A stretch of 6,814 nucleotides of DNA from NCBI GenBank assembly GCA_947481355.1, contig CANKGM010000112.1, positions 1 to 6,814 of the forward strand, written 5' to 3'. The translations under genes were made by a program, and so were the position numbers. Source of the stretch: Chitinophagaceae bacterium. GTDB taxonomy: Bacteria; Bacteroidota; Bacteroidia; Chitinophagales; Chitinophagaceae. The number at the start of each line of letters is the position of its first letter. Within the stretch, counting starts at the first letter, position 1. The notes under the pieces were generated by a model, which saw nothing but the letters and a program-made list of their open reading frames with translations, was not told where the DNA came from and did not search any database. Positions 1-6,800 of this stretch are shown piece after piece.

Positions 1-462
1 ATCAATGGTGGATCAAATGGCGGCTTGCTGGTTGCGGCAGCCATGACACAACGTCCAGAACTTTTTAAAGTTGCTGTGCCGGAAGTAGGTGTGTTGGAGA
101 TGCTACGTTATCACAAATTTACAGCAGGTGCAGGTTGGGCATATGACTATGGTACAGCCGACGACTCCAAAGAAATGCTCGAATATCTTTTAACTTACTC
201 TCCTGTTCACAATGTAAAATCATCTGTGAAATATCCTGCTACCCTTATCACCACCGGAGACCATGACGATCGTGTTGTACCTGCACATTCATTTAAGTTT
301 GCTGCACATCTTCAGGAATCAGGCAGTTCGGATAATCCGCTATTAATAAGAATTGAAACTAATGCGGGTCATGGTGCAGGAAAGCCGATATCAAAAATAA
401 TTGAACTGGAGTCAGATATATATGCTTTCATTTTGTTCAATATGGGTATCAAAAACCTATAA
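1..462 (+). CDS. Prolyl oligopeptidase (S9A family), C-terminal part, 5' end outside window
   Basis: Serine peptidase that cuts short peptides after proline. Only the last 153 residues are present; the frame is open from base 1, so the gene begins upstream (the family is usually about 700 residues). What is left is the end of the alpha/beta-hydrolase domain. The nucleophile motif GGSNGGLLV starts at visible residue 3, with Ser5 (bases 13-15). The motif GDHDDRVVP carries the catalytic Asp (bases 265-267), followed by Asp and the Arg that corresponds to substrate-binding Arg643 of pig prolyl oligopeptidase. AGHGAGK carries the catalytic His (bases 370-372). A Trp (bases 136-138) sits where Trp595 stacks on the substrate proline in the pig enzyme. 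These matches come from memory of the pig sequence. The C-terminus appears intact. A signal peptide cannot be judged. A strong terminator follows, so it is probably the last gene of its unit. Confidence 0.95.
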   Translation: MNGGSNGGLLVAAAMTQRPELFKVAVPEVGVLEMLRYHKFTAGAGWAYDYGTADDSKEMLEYLLTYSPVHNVKSSVKYPATLITTGDHDDRVVPAHSFKFAAHLQESGSSDNPLLIRIETNAGHGAGKPISKIIELESDIYAFILFNMGIKNL

Positions 463-535
463 AATATAAATTGATATTATTGAGTAAAGTCTGCGTTATT
501 TAAAACCAGTAGAAAAGATTATACACGATAGACAA

Positions 536-568
536 GCCATCCCGATTAATCGGGATGGCATTTTCTTT
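536..568 (+). terminator. Intrinsic terminator: perfect 24-bp palindrome plus T-rich tail
   Basis: Arms GCCATCCCG (536-544) and CGGGATGGC (551-559) pair perfectly around the loop ATTAAT; the loop is itself palindromic, so all 24 bases are self-complementary. The 3' side continues ATTTTCTTT (560-568), a T-rich tract suited to + strand termination. The other side has no T tract when read on the - strand, so it should act in one direction. It lies 73 bases after the prolyl oligopeptidase stop and 70 bases before the next gene, separating the two units. Confidence 0.8.
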
Positions 569-637
569 GCCCATCATTGAGTTAGGTGTGTTGAACCGTT
601 TATATTATATTTAAAAAATAATCGAGAAAAAATTGAC

Positions 638-1336
638 ATGCTTGGAATTTTAATTCAACTCATAATATCTTATTTCTTAATTCAGTGGATACAAAATAAT
701 GATCTTTCCGTGTTGGGTTTAAAACCATCAAAAGAAAGAATTAAAAATCTAGTGCTTTTTTGTGTTATCGCAGCCATCATTAGCTCTATAACATTTTGTC
801 TGAGAATTCTATTTGCGAAAGAATTATGGATCATTAATTCCTCTTTGATTTGGCAACAAACATTTAATGCAATTTGGTATAATATCAAATCTGTAATGTA
901 TGAAGAACTGATTTTTAGGGGAGTAATATTCTTTATTTTAATAGAAAGGTTAGGCGGCACAAAAGCTATTTTAATCTCTGCCTTAGCCTTTGGGATATAT
1001 CATTGGTTTACATATGAAGTATTTAATGACCCAATAAAAATGCTCTGGATATTCTTGATTACATTTTCGGCAGGATACATTTATGCGTTAGGATATTACA
1101 AAACAAATTCACTGTACACGCCAATTGGAATGCATTTTGGATGGAACATAGTACAGTCATTTATTTTCTCAAGTGGAAATATCGGTTCTGGTCTTTTAAT
1201 CCAAAAAATGCCGGTACCTCAAGTTCAGGTTTCTTATTTTGTCTATTATTCCATAACATTATTGCACATCATGTTATTTATTTTAGTTTTTGCACTAATC
1301 TTCTACAAGAAAAATAGAACTGAAATTGAAAATTAA
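638..1336 (+). CDS. CPBP-family intramembrane metalloprotease (CAAX protease / Abi family)
   Basis: A 232-residue polytopic membrane protein. All three motifs of the CPBP glutamic-type/metal-dependent membrane proteases are present: EELIFRG with Glu89, Glu90 and Arg94; FGIYH with Phe118 and His122; and HFGWN with His166 and Asn170. Hydrophobic stretches near residues 1-18, 35-57, 90-103, 109-124, 135-153 and 198-224 suggest about six or seven spans. The charged C-terminal tail (KKNRTEIEN) suggests a cytoplasmic end. In eukaryotes the family includes the CAAX prenyl endopeptidase; bacterial members are linked to bacteriocin self-immunity, signalling-protein cleavage or unknown roles. No bacteriocin gene is seen beside it, so the substrate is unknown. 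ATG 638 is the first ATG after an in-frame stop at 578-580. No clear Shine-Dalgarno sequence is present. It probably has its own promoter downstream of the terminator. Confidence 0.88.
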   Translation: MLGILIQLIISYFLIQWIQNNDLSVLGLKPSKERIKNLVLFCVIAAIISSITFCLRILFAKELWIINSSLIWQQTFNAIWYNIKSVMYEELIFRGVIFFILIERLGGTKAILISALAFGIYHWFTYEVFNDPIKMLWIFLITFSAGYIYALGYYKTNSLYTPIGMHFGWNIVQSFIFSSGNIGSGLLIQKMPVPQVQVSYFVYYSITLLHIMLFILVFALIFYKKNRTEIEN

Positions 1337-1447
1337 ATACCTAATACATAATAGTGATTCATTTGCAGCGTTCATGATGCATGCTTCGCTATTTTAGGAA
1401 GAATATTGTTAAAAAGGAATACTTTCAATGCCTAACTTTTATGTTTT

Positions 1448-1555
1448 ATGGATAAGCTAGTTCAATTTCTTAAAAAGTATCAAAATGAAGTAATCGTGGG
1501 GGTATTGGTATTTCTATTCTTTATATTCAGAGATCTAATAAAATCATTTTTCTAA
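1448..1555 (+). CDS. Possible small single-span membrane protein (35 residues)
   Basis: ATG 1448 opens a 35-codon frame ending in TAA at 1553-1555. The product starts with a mildly basic, amphipathic segment (MDKLVQFLKKYQNE), then a hydrophobic core near residues 15-27 (VIVGVLVFLFFIF), and ends RDLIKSFF. That is a plausible one-pass membrane or membrane-surface peptide. The stop touches an ATG at 1556 in the same frame, which opens the longest version of the following methyltransferase. No homolog is recognised and no ribosome-binding site is clear. It may be a genuine short gene, a translated leader peptide, or chance; A/T-rich DNA easily encodes hydrophobic residues. The balanced charged ends make chance somewhat less likely. 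Confidence 0.35.
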   Translation: MDKLVQFLKKYQNEVIVGVLVFLFFIFRDLIKSFF

Positions 1556-1624
1556 ATGTTCAGTAAGTCCGATCCTTTAACTCTTGAGCAACTAAAATGC
1601 AGAAAACAGAAAACAACGATTACT

Positions 1625-2266
1625 ATGAATGAGAACGAGAAATTAAATGACATTTGGACCTCTAGATGGAATGAAAGATATAGTAAAGAAGAGTTTGCTT
1701 ATGGTGAAGAGCCAAACAATTATTTAAGAGATCAATTAATGAAATTACCTGTAGGGACAATTCTTTTTCCTGCAGAGGGTGAAGGACGAAATGCCGTTTT
1801 TGCAGCTAAACTAGGTTGGAATGTTGTTGCATTTGATATAAGTAATGAAGGGAAAAATAAAGCAATGAAACTTGCCGAAAAAAATAATGTAACCATCGAC
1901 TATAAAGTTGGAGAATTAGAAAAATTAAATTTTGAAAGTGAACAATTTGACGCAATTGCTCTTATCTACGCACACTTTCCGGCGAACATTAAATCACTAT
2001 ACAATAAAAAATTTGATGGCTATTTGAAGAAAAACGGAACAGTCATCTTTGAATCGTTTAGTAAAAAACATATAGATTATGTGACGGAAAATGAAAAAGT
2101 GGGTGGCCCGAAAGATATTGAAAGCTTATTTTCAGTTGACGAAATAAAATCAGATTTTCCAAATTATACAATTATTGAATTAGTAGAACAGGAGATTGAA
2201 TTAAATGAAGGACTTTACCATAATGGAATAGGATCAGTAATTAGATTTGTTGGACAGAAAAACTAA
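1625..2266 (+). CDS. Class I SAM-dependent methyltransferase (TehB/thiol-methyltransferase-like)
   Basis: Cytoplasmic methyltransferase of 213 residues from ATG 1625. The N-terminal block WNERYSKEEFAYGEEPNNYL (residues 15-34) is typical of small methyltransferases in the TehB/thiol-S-methyltransferase-like group. The SAM-binding glycine-rich loop is PAEGEGRNA (49-57). The acidic residue after strand 2, Asp71 in VAFDIS, should bind the ribose hydroxyls. FDAIALIYAHFP (108-119) is the motif after strand 4, and GTVIFESF (138-145) is the strand-5 region. The methyl acceptor is unknown. The frame is also open from ATG 1556, which would add 23 residues; 1625 is preferred because the recognisable domain starts just after it and the extra residues look unlike the family. 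It is followed by a 210-base gap, so it probably ends its transcript, although no terminator was found. Confidence 0.82.
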   Translation: MNENEKLNDIWTSRWNERYSKEEFAYGEEPNNYLRDQLMKLPVGTILFPAEGEGRNAVFAAKLGWNVVAFDISNEGKNKAMKLAEKNNVTIDYKVGELEKLNFESEQFDAIALIYAHFPANIKSLYNKKFDGYLKKNGTVIFESFSKKHIDYVTENEKVGGPKDIESLFSVDEIKSDFPNYTIIELVEQEIELNEGLYHNGIGSVIRFVGQKN

Positions 2267-2476
2267 TGTATAAGATTACTTTGATTCCCTCTTTTTGAAT
2301 TTTGATTTTTTAGTTGACAAATTATCAATTATCGCTTTATATTATATTTTTTGATGGAAAAGGGAGCACAATTGAAAACCCCATCTAAAATGATGACTTG
2401 GTTTTATAATACTTGATTTAGGTCTATTGTATCTTTTTGTTTAAGTTTGACGTTATAATTACTTTTTCAAATTTTT
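2267..2476. other. 210-base A/T-rich intergenic region
   Basis: This region separates the methyltransferase from the hydrolase cluster and should contain the cluster's promoter. It contains a perfect tandem 7-mer AATTATC x2 (2320-2333) and many T runs. The imperfect dyad AAAACC (2375-2380) / GGTTTT (2400-2405) has a 19-base loop and no T tail, so it is not convincing as a terminator. A 20-codon frame at 2354-2416 has no supporting features. No RNA gene or riboswitch was recognised. Confidence 0.5.
2314..2343 (+). promoter_or_regulatory. Candidate promoter for the hydrolase cluster (weak)
   Basis: TTGACA (2314-2319) and TATATT (2338-2343) are separated by 18 bases, matching a standard sigma70-type promoter. 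The main Bacteroidetes sigma factor usually prefers TTG near -33 and TAnnTTTG near -7, and no well-spaced copy of that pair was found here. In DNA this A/T-rich a match can arise by chance. If used, it would leave a leader of roughly 125 bases before ATG 2477. Confidence 0.2.
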
Positions 2477-3574
2477 ATGAAAAATTTTATCAAAATCATT
2501 AAGTCATTCCAGTGCACTTTAGTTTTGATTACCTTATCATCAGTTTTGCATGCTCAATCGTTAAAAGAGATCATAGAAAATTTTGATAAAAAAATTGATA
2601 GCCTTAATGAAAGAAATGAATTCAATGGCAATATTCTTTTTGCAAAAAATGGTGTGACACTTTATGAAAAAAGTATTGGTTTCACAGATAGTACTTCCAA
2701 AAAGAAACTTAGACCCTCATCCGCATTCAATCTTGCTTCTATTTCAAAAACATTCACATCGTCAATGATATTGATGTTTGTGCAAGACGGCCGATTGAAA
2801 CTTGATGATAATGTTAGCCAGTACGTTATCACCTTCCCATATAAAAATATTACCATCAGGAACTTGCTTAATCACACACATGGTATGATCGAATATTTTG
2901 ATTGGGTAAAAGACACTCTCGGCATAAACGATACAATAGGGAATCATATATTGTTAGATCTCCTTGTTCAGCACAAACCAGCATTGATTTCAATGCCAGG
3001 TGAAAAATTCAAGTATTGCAATACTGGATATGCTGTTCTATCCCTTGTATTAGAATCAATCAGTGGCATGTCGTACTCTGAATTATTAAAGAATAAAATA
3101 ACCAAACCATTGGGTCTTAAACACACCTATGTTCAAACGGTGAAGATGTCTATTTCGCCCAAGAGCAGGGTTTATGGAATGAGATACAAAGATGGAAAAT
3201 GGAATTCATTTGATCTTACTTCCCTCGATGAAGTTGTAGGGGATGGAAATATTTATTCAACGGTGGGCGATCTGCTGAAATGGGATCAGGCATTAAGAAA
3301 GGGCAAAGTACTCAAACCAGAAACATTACAACAAGCCTATACGCCTGTTGTTGTTGATGAAAAACCGAAAATGGCATATGGCTTTGGATGGATTATTAAT
3401 GAATCGGGAAAGAAAGTTTCCCATTCTGGTAGTTGGAATGGTTTTAAAAATAACATGGTGCGTGATTTACAAAAAGGGTATACACTAATATCATTGAGTA
3501 ATGGAACGGCTGGCATGGCCTCATGGAAAATACAGCAACAATTCGAAAAGGAAATTGATAACTTGAATAATTAA
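2477..3574 (+). CDS. Secreted serine hydrolase, class C beta-lactamase / penicillin-binding-protein fold
   Basis: A 365-residue exported protein with a signal peptide: Lys-rich start, hydrophobic core at about residues 12-23, and a likely signal peptidase I site LHA|QS after Ala26. The active-site motifs of the serine beta-lactamase superfamily are in order: SxxK as Ser88-Ile-Ser-Lys91 in LASISKTF; the tyrosine motif YCN at 180-182 (usually YSN or YAN); and the KTG-equivalent HSG at 316-318. Family blocks such as LLNHTHGM (130-137) and GDGNIYSTVGDLLKWDQAL (255-273) are also clear. Members act as esterases, D-amino-acid peptidases or beta-lactamases through a serine acyl-enzyme; nothing here shows true beta-lactam hydrolysis, so it should not be called a resistance gene. 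Probably periplasmic. First gene of a close cluster, 43 bases before the esterase. ATG 2477 is chosen because it gives a complete signal peptide. Confidence 0.9.
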   Translation: MKNFIKIIKSFQCTLVLITLSSVLHAQSLKEIIENFDKKIDSLNERNEFNGNILFAKNGVTLYEKSIGFTDSTSKKKLRPSSAFNLASISKTFTSSMILMFVQDGRLKLDDNVSQYVITFPYKNITIRNLLNHTHGMIEYFDWVKDTLGINDTIGNHILLDLLVQHKPALISMPGEKFKYCNTGYAVLSLVLESISGMSYSELLKNKITKPLGLKHTYVQTVKMSISPKSRVYGMRYKDGKWNSFDLTSLDEVVGDGNIYSTVGDLLKWDQALRKGKVLKPETLQQAYTPVVVDEKPKMAYGFGWIINESGKKVSHSGSWNGFKNNMVRDLQKGYTLISLSNGTAGMASWKIQQQFEKEIDNLNN

Positions 3575-3617
3575 TTTAATTTTTTTCTGAACCCAAAAAT
3601 TAATCTTCTAAATTTAT

Positions 3618-4742
3618 ATGCAAAAAATAATTTTCTTTTTAATGCTATTGCCATTAATGTCGGTAGCACAACAATTTAAATCCTCTCCGATAGAAAACGG
3701 CGTTCGCATAGATTTCAGTTCACGCATCATGGCTGAAGATAGAATAATCTGGATAAAGGTTCCTGCTTCCTATAATGAACAAAAAGGGACAGCCCAATCA
3801 TATCCAGTTATGTATGTTTTAGATGGTAAAACGGCTTTTTTTCCTATTACTGGAGTCGTAAGTTTTATGAGTGAAAAAGACCATGTAAATTATCAAATTC
3901 CGGAAATGATAATCGTTGGAGTGGATACCGAAAAGCGATTTCGGGACCTTACTCCCAATGCATCTACAAAGCAACCAAATGGGGATGAAGCAAAAACACC
4001 AGAACAAAAACTCATGATGAAAGAAAGCGGAGGAGGTGAAAAATTCTTGAAATTTTTGCAAGAAGAAGTATTTACTTATGTCGAAAAAAATTACAGAACT
4101 AACCCCTATCGTTTGTATGTTGGACATTCACTGGGAGGATTAACATCTACCTATACTTTTTTGAAGCATCCTGACATTTTCAATGCTGTCATTTCAATAG
4201 ACCCTAGTTTATGGTGGGACGGAGCAAAGTATGTTAATGAGGCGCCTGAATTTCTTAAAAAAATGCCTACTGATAAAATGAGAAAGTATTATGTAAGCGT
4301 TATTGATTCTAGCAATTATGGGGGTAGCCTTCAATTTCATACCAATGCAATCTTTAATATTGGTAAAGCCATGGAGAAGGCCTCGTTAAAAAATATACAA
4401 TACAAAGTAGACTACATCCCAAACACGGATCATTCTTCTATCCCCATGTTAAGTTGGTACAATGGTCTTCTTTTTATTTTTGATGGATATCATAAAAGCC
4501 ATTATGATTATATGAACGATCCAGATTTAATTGAGTCTCATTTTAAAGATATTGAGTCAAAAATTGGTTTAAAAATGAATCCACCTCAAGATATTTTTGA
4601 GATACTTGTTCATTATCTTACTTCTCCTGACAGGTATCCAGATCCGGTGAAAGCAAGAAAAGTATTAAAAATGGCATTGAAATATTATCCAGAGTCTTCC
4701 TATTTTCAAAATAAACTAAAAGAACTTGATACTAAATCATGA
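3618..4742 (+). CDS. Secreted alpha/beta-hydrolase esterase (putative esterase family, PF00756-like)
   Basis: A 374-residue exported protein. The signal peptide is hydrophobic at residues 4-14, with a likely cleavage site SVA|QQ after Ala17. The core resembles the esterase D / IroE / Fes-type family: YPVMYVLDG (62-70), RFRDLTP (107-113), nucleophile elbow GHSLGG (169-174) with Ser171, and DPSLWW (195-200), which is typical right after the nucleophile region. The likely catalytic His is His272 in NTDHSSIP. The acid residue is not certain; Asp230 is a candidate, and some relatives work with a Ser-His pair. Residues about 300-374 form a charged, probably helical C-terminal extension that resembles a single TPR-like hairpin (KARKVLKMALKYYPES at 345-360). 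The family hydrolyses various esters including siderophore esters, but no iron-uptake gene is visible. It sits between the serine hydrolase and the M20 peptidase, 38 bases before the latter, probably in one operon. Confidence 0.88.
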   Translation: MQKIIFFLMLLPLMSVAQQFKSSPIENGVRIDFSSRIMAEDRIIWIKVPASYNEQKGTAQSYPVMYVLDGKTAFFPITGVVSFMSEKDHVNYQIPEMIIVGVDTEKRFRDLTPNASTKQPNGDEAKTPEQKLMMKESGGGEKFLKFLQEEVFTYVEKNYRTNPYRLYVGHSLGGLTSTYTFLKHPDIFNAVISIDPSLWWDGAKYVNEAPEFLKKMPTDKMRKYYVSVIDSSNYGGSLQFHTNAIFNIGKAMEKASLKNIQYKVDYIPNTDHSSIPMLSWYNGLLFIFDGYHKSHYDYMNDPDLIESHFKDIESKIGLKMNPPQDIFEILVHYLTSPDRYPDPVKARKVLKMALKYYPESSYFQNKLKELDTKS

Positions 4743-4780
4743 GTCCTATCTAATATCATCTTATCCAACAAAAAAAATAA

Positions 4781-6307
4781 ATGAAGCATTTACTTATTGC
4801 CATTCTTCTCTTTACATACCAAATGGCTGGTGCACAAACATCTGTTGAAAAAGTAAGACAATACCGTTCATTGCATGAAGGCGATATGCTTAAAGAATAT
4901 TTCGAACTGCTATCAATCCCAAATCATGCATTGGATAAAGTCAACATAGATAAGAATGCTTTTTTCATAGAATCCATGTTGAAAAAACGAGGCATTCAAA
5001 CAAAGTTGCTCCAATCAAATACCAAGGAATCACCAAAAGTGGTATATGGTGAAGTAATTGTACCAGGAGCTACACAAACAATCATATTTTATGCGCATTA
5101 TGATGGTCAACCTGTGAGTCCTGAAAAATGGCATCCTTCAATAAAACCATATGAACCAATTTTATTGGATAAATCTATTGAAAAGTCTGGGAAAGCTATA
5201 GCATTTCCAACCAATGGTAAACACTTCGATTCAGAATGGAGAATCTCATGTCGAAGTAGTTCAGATGATAAGGCTGGAGTAATGACCATCATCAATGCAT
5301 ATGATGCATTGGTTAAAAGTGGAGTGAAGCTGAAAAATAACATTAAATTTTTCTTTGAGGGTGAGGAAGAGATTGGATCATTGCATCTTGGAGAAATACT
5401 TGACAAACACAAAGATTTGCTAAAGGCTGATTTATGGTTGATTGGAGATGGCCCTGTACACCAATCCGGATTGGCTATGATAGATTTTGGGGTTAGAGGG
5501 GATGTGAATGTTGACCTGACTGTTTATGGACCTAAGCGTCCACTGCATAGTGGTCATTATGGCAATTGGGCACCCAATCCTTGTCTATTAATGTCCAAAT
5601 TACTAGCAAGCATGAAGGATGATGAAGGTACAGTAATGATAAAAGGATACTATGATGATGTAATTCCATTTACAGCATCAGAAAAAAAGGCATTTAATGC
5701 TATCCCTTCTGTTGATATACAAATGAAAAAAGAATTAGGGATTAATAAACCCGAGGGAGGAGGTAAAACACTTTTTGAAACATATGAGTGGCCATCATTA
5801 AATATTAATGGGATTAAATGTGCAGATGTAGAAGATCATGCAAGTAACATAATCACGACAATGTCTACAGCCACACTAGATTTACGCCAGGTGCTTGGCA
5901 CTGATTATTTGAAGCAGATCGAGCTATTAAAACAGCATGTTATTGAACAAGGATTTTTATTATTAGATCGCGACCCCACTGATGAAGAGCGTCAGGTGAA
6001 TCCGAAAATTGCAAAATTAAAAATCGTAAAGGGAGGATATAATGCACAGCGGACACCGTTAGATTTGCCAATCTCAAAGCAGGTTATAAAAGCAGTGAAA
6101 TCCGCCACCAATAATCAACTACTATTAGAACCAACATCAGGAGGAAGTTTGCCTCTGTATCTTTTTGAGAAACACCTCAATGCCAAAGTCATTAATTTAT
6201 GCTTAGTTAATCACGATAATAATCAGCATTCTGAAAATGAAAATGTACGATTGCAAAATTTATGGGATTCAATTGACCAATTAGCGTCTATTATGATCAT
6301 GGATTAG
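4781..6307 (+). CDS. Secreted M20-family zinc metallopeptidase (dipeptidase/carboxypeptidase-like)
   Basis: A 508-residue exported protein with a signal peptide and likely cleavage AGA|QT after Ala18. M20 dizinc residues are recognisable: His106 and Asp108 in AHYDGQP; the bridging Asp162 in SSSDDKAGV; general base Glu196 and ligand Glu197 in GEEEIGS; Asp223 in IGDGP; and His483 in QHSENEN. The lid/dimerisation domain carries PLHSGHYGNWAPNP (254-267). Residue assignments are by analogy with carboxypeptidase G2. The spacing between HxD and the bridging Asp is about 54 residues, longer than in that enzyme. This insertion, ending in EWRI, seems usual for this Bacteroidetes-type subgroup. CRSSSDD replaces the common GR(G/S)xSDD. 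The enzyme should remove C-terminal residues or split dipeptides outside the cytoplasm; specificity is unknown. It lies 58 bases before the VOC gene. ATG 4781 follows a poly-A stretch and yields a full signal peptide. Confidence 0.92.
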   Translation: MKHLLIAILLFTYQMAGAQTSVEKVRQYRSLHEGDMLKEYFELLSIPNHALDKVNIDKNAFFIESMLKKRGIQTKLLQSNTKESPKVVYGEVIVPGATQTIIFYAHYDGQPVSPEKWHPSIKPYEPILLDKSIEKSGKAIAFPTNGKHFDSEWRISCRSSSDDKAGVMTIINAYDALVKSGVKLKNNIKFFFEGEEEIGSLHLGEILDKHKDLLKADLWLIGDGPVHQSGLAMIDFGVRGDVNVDLTVYGPKRPLHSGHYGNWAPNPCLLMSKLLASMKDDEGTVMIKGYYDDVIPFTASEKKAFNAIPSVDIQMKKELGINKPEGGGKTLFETYEWPSLNINGIKCADVEDHASNIITTMSTATLDLRQVLGTDYLKQIELLKQHVIEQGFLLLDRDPTDEERQVNPKIAKLKIVKGGYNAQRTPLDLPISKQVIKAVKSATNNQLLLEPTSGGSLPLYLFEKHLNAKVINLCLVNHDNNQHSENENVRLQNLWDSIDQLASIMIMD

Positions 6308-6365
6308 ATATATCCTAAGATGAAAATGATATTTTTTAAAGACACAAATAGTATTAAACACATTT

Positions 6366-6800
6366 ATGACAAGTTTACCTTATCCCTGCCTTTGGTTTAC
6401 AGAAGGAGCAAAAGAAGCCGCAGCATTTTACTGTGAAATTTTTCCAAACAGCAAGATTCTATCCAGCAACCCAATTGCTACTGTTTTTTCATTAAACGAT
6501 CAACGCTATATGGCTCTTAATGGAGCACATAAAAATAGCTTCACTGAGGGAGTTTCATTTGTCATTACATGTGAAAACCAAAAAGAAATTGATCACTATT
6601 GGAATGCCTTTACCACTGAGGGTGAAGAGGGCAAATGTGGATGGTGCAAAGACAAGTACGGAATTTCATGGCAGGTTGTACCCGCTCAATTAGGTCAATG
6701 GATGAGTGATCCCAAAACCGCACCAAAAGCAATGTACGCATTTATGCAAATGCGAAAATTTGACATAGAAACAATTGAAAAAGCTGTTGCAGCAGAATAG
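6366..6800 (+). CDS. VOC-superfamily protein, PhnB / PF06983-like
   Basis: A small cytoplasmic protein of 144 residues with the beta-alpha-beta-beta-beta fold of the vicinal oxygen chelate superfamily. Recognisable family blocks are CLWF (8-11), AAAFYCEIFPNSKI (18-31), YMALNG (48-53), VSFVITC (63-69), DHYW (76-79) and CGWCKDKYGISWQVVP (91-106). Proteins of this family are often labelled 3-demethylubiquinone-9 3-methyltransferase or PhnB, but they have no methyltransferase fold and the name should not be taken as function. It is slightly shorter than usual relatives (about 150-165 residues), mainly in the loop before ALNG, where the glycine-rich stretch is reduced. It has no signal peptide, unlike its three upstream neighbours. 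Position and the 58-base gap allow co-transcription with the M20 peptidase, but a functional link is not evident. The gene is complete and ends 14 bases before the window edge. Confidence 0.9.
   Translation: MTSLPYPCLWFTEGAKEAAAFYCEIFPNSKILSSNPIATVFSLNDQRYMALNGAHKNSFTEGVSFVITCENQKEIDHYWNAFTTEGEEGKCGWCKDKYGISWQVVPAQLGQWMSDPKTAPKAMYAFMQMRKFDIETIEKAVAAE

Noticed and set aside
682..960. Reverse-strand 92-codon frame inside the CPBP gene
   Set aside because: It lies fully within a gene with three intact family motifs, and its product has no recognisable domain; it is a shadow frame.
2375..2405. Inverted repeat AAAACC/GGTTTT after the methyltransferase
   Set aside because: Six base pairs, a 19-base loop and no following T run; it does not look like an intrinsic terminator.
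2354..2416. 20-codon frame in the gap before the serine hydrolase
   Set aside because: Too short, no hydrophobic or charged pattern, no start signal, and nothing recognisable; probably chance.
2477..3574. Calling the serine hydrolase a beta-lactam resistance gene
   Set aside because: The SxxK/YxN/HxG set is shared by esterases and peptidases of the same fold; nothing in the sequence or its neighbours (no AmpR-type regulator) indicates beta-lactamase activity.
3576..3603. 9-bp inverted repeat TTAATTTTT/AAAAATTAA between the serine hydrolase and the esterase
   Set aside because: The stem is only A/T with a 10-base loop, expected by chance in this DNA; too weak to call a terminator between two genes 43 bases apart.
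3819..4127. Reverse-strand 102-codon frame inside the esterase gene
   Set aside because: Antisense to the conserved esterase core; low-complexity Phe/Ser-rich product without family features.
3618..4742. Siderophore esterase (Fes/IroE) assignment
   Set aside because: The fold matches broadly, but no TonB-dependent receptor, siderophore synthesis or Fur-like site is visible; only the general esterase call is supported.
5107..5412. Reverse-strand 101-codon frame inside the M20 peptidase gene
   Set aside because: Antisense to the zinc-binding motifs of the peptidase; Ser-rich product without a domain.
6320..6436. Short + strand frame overlapping the start of the VOC gene
   Set aside because: Most of it is an out-of-frame reading of the conserved VOC N-terminus and it becomes basic low-complexity sequence; not a gene.
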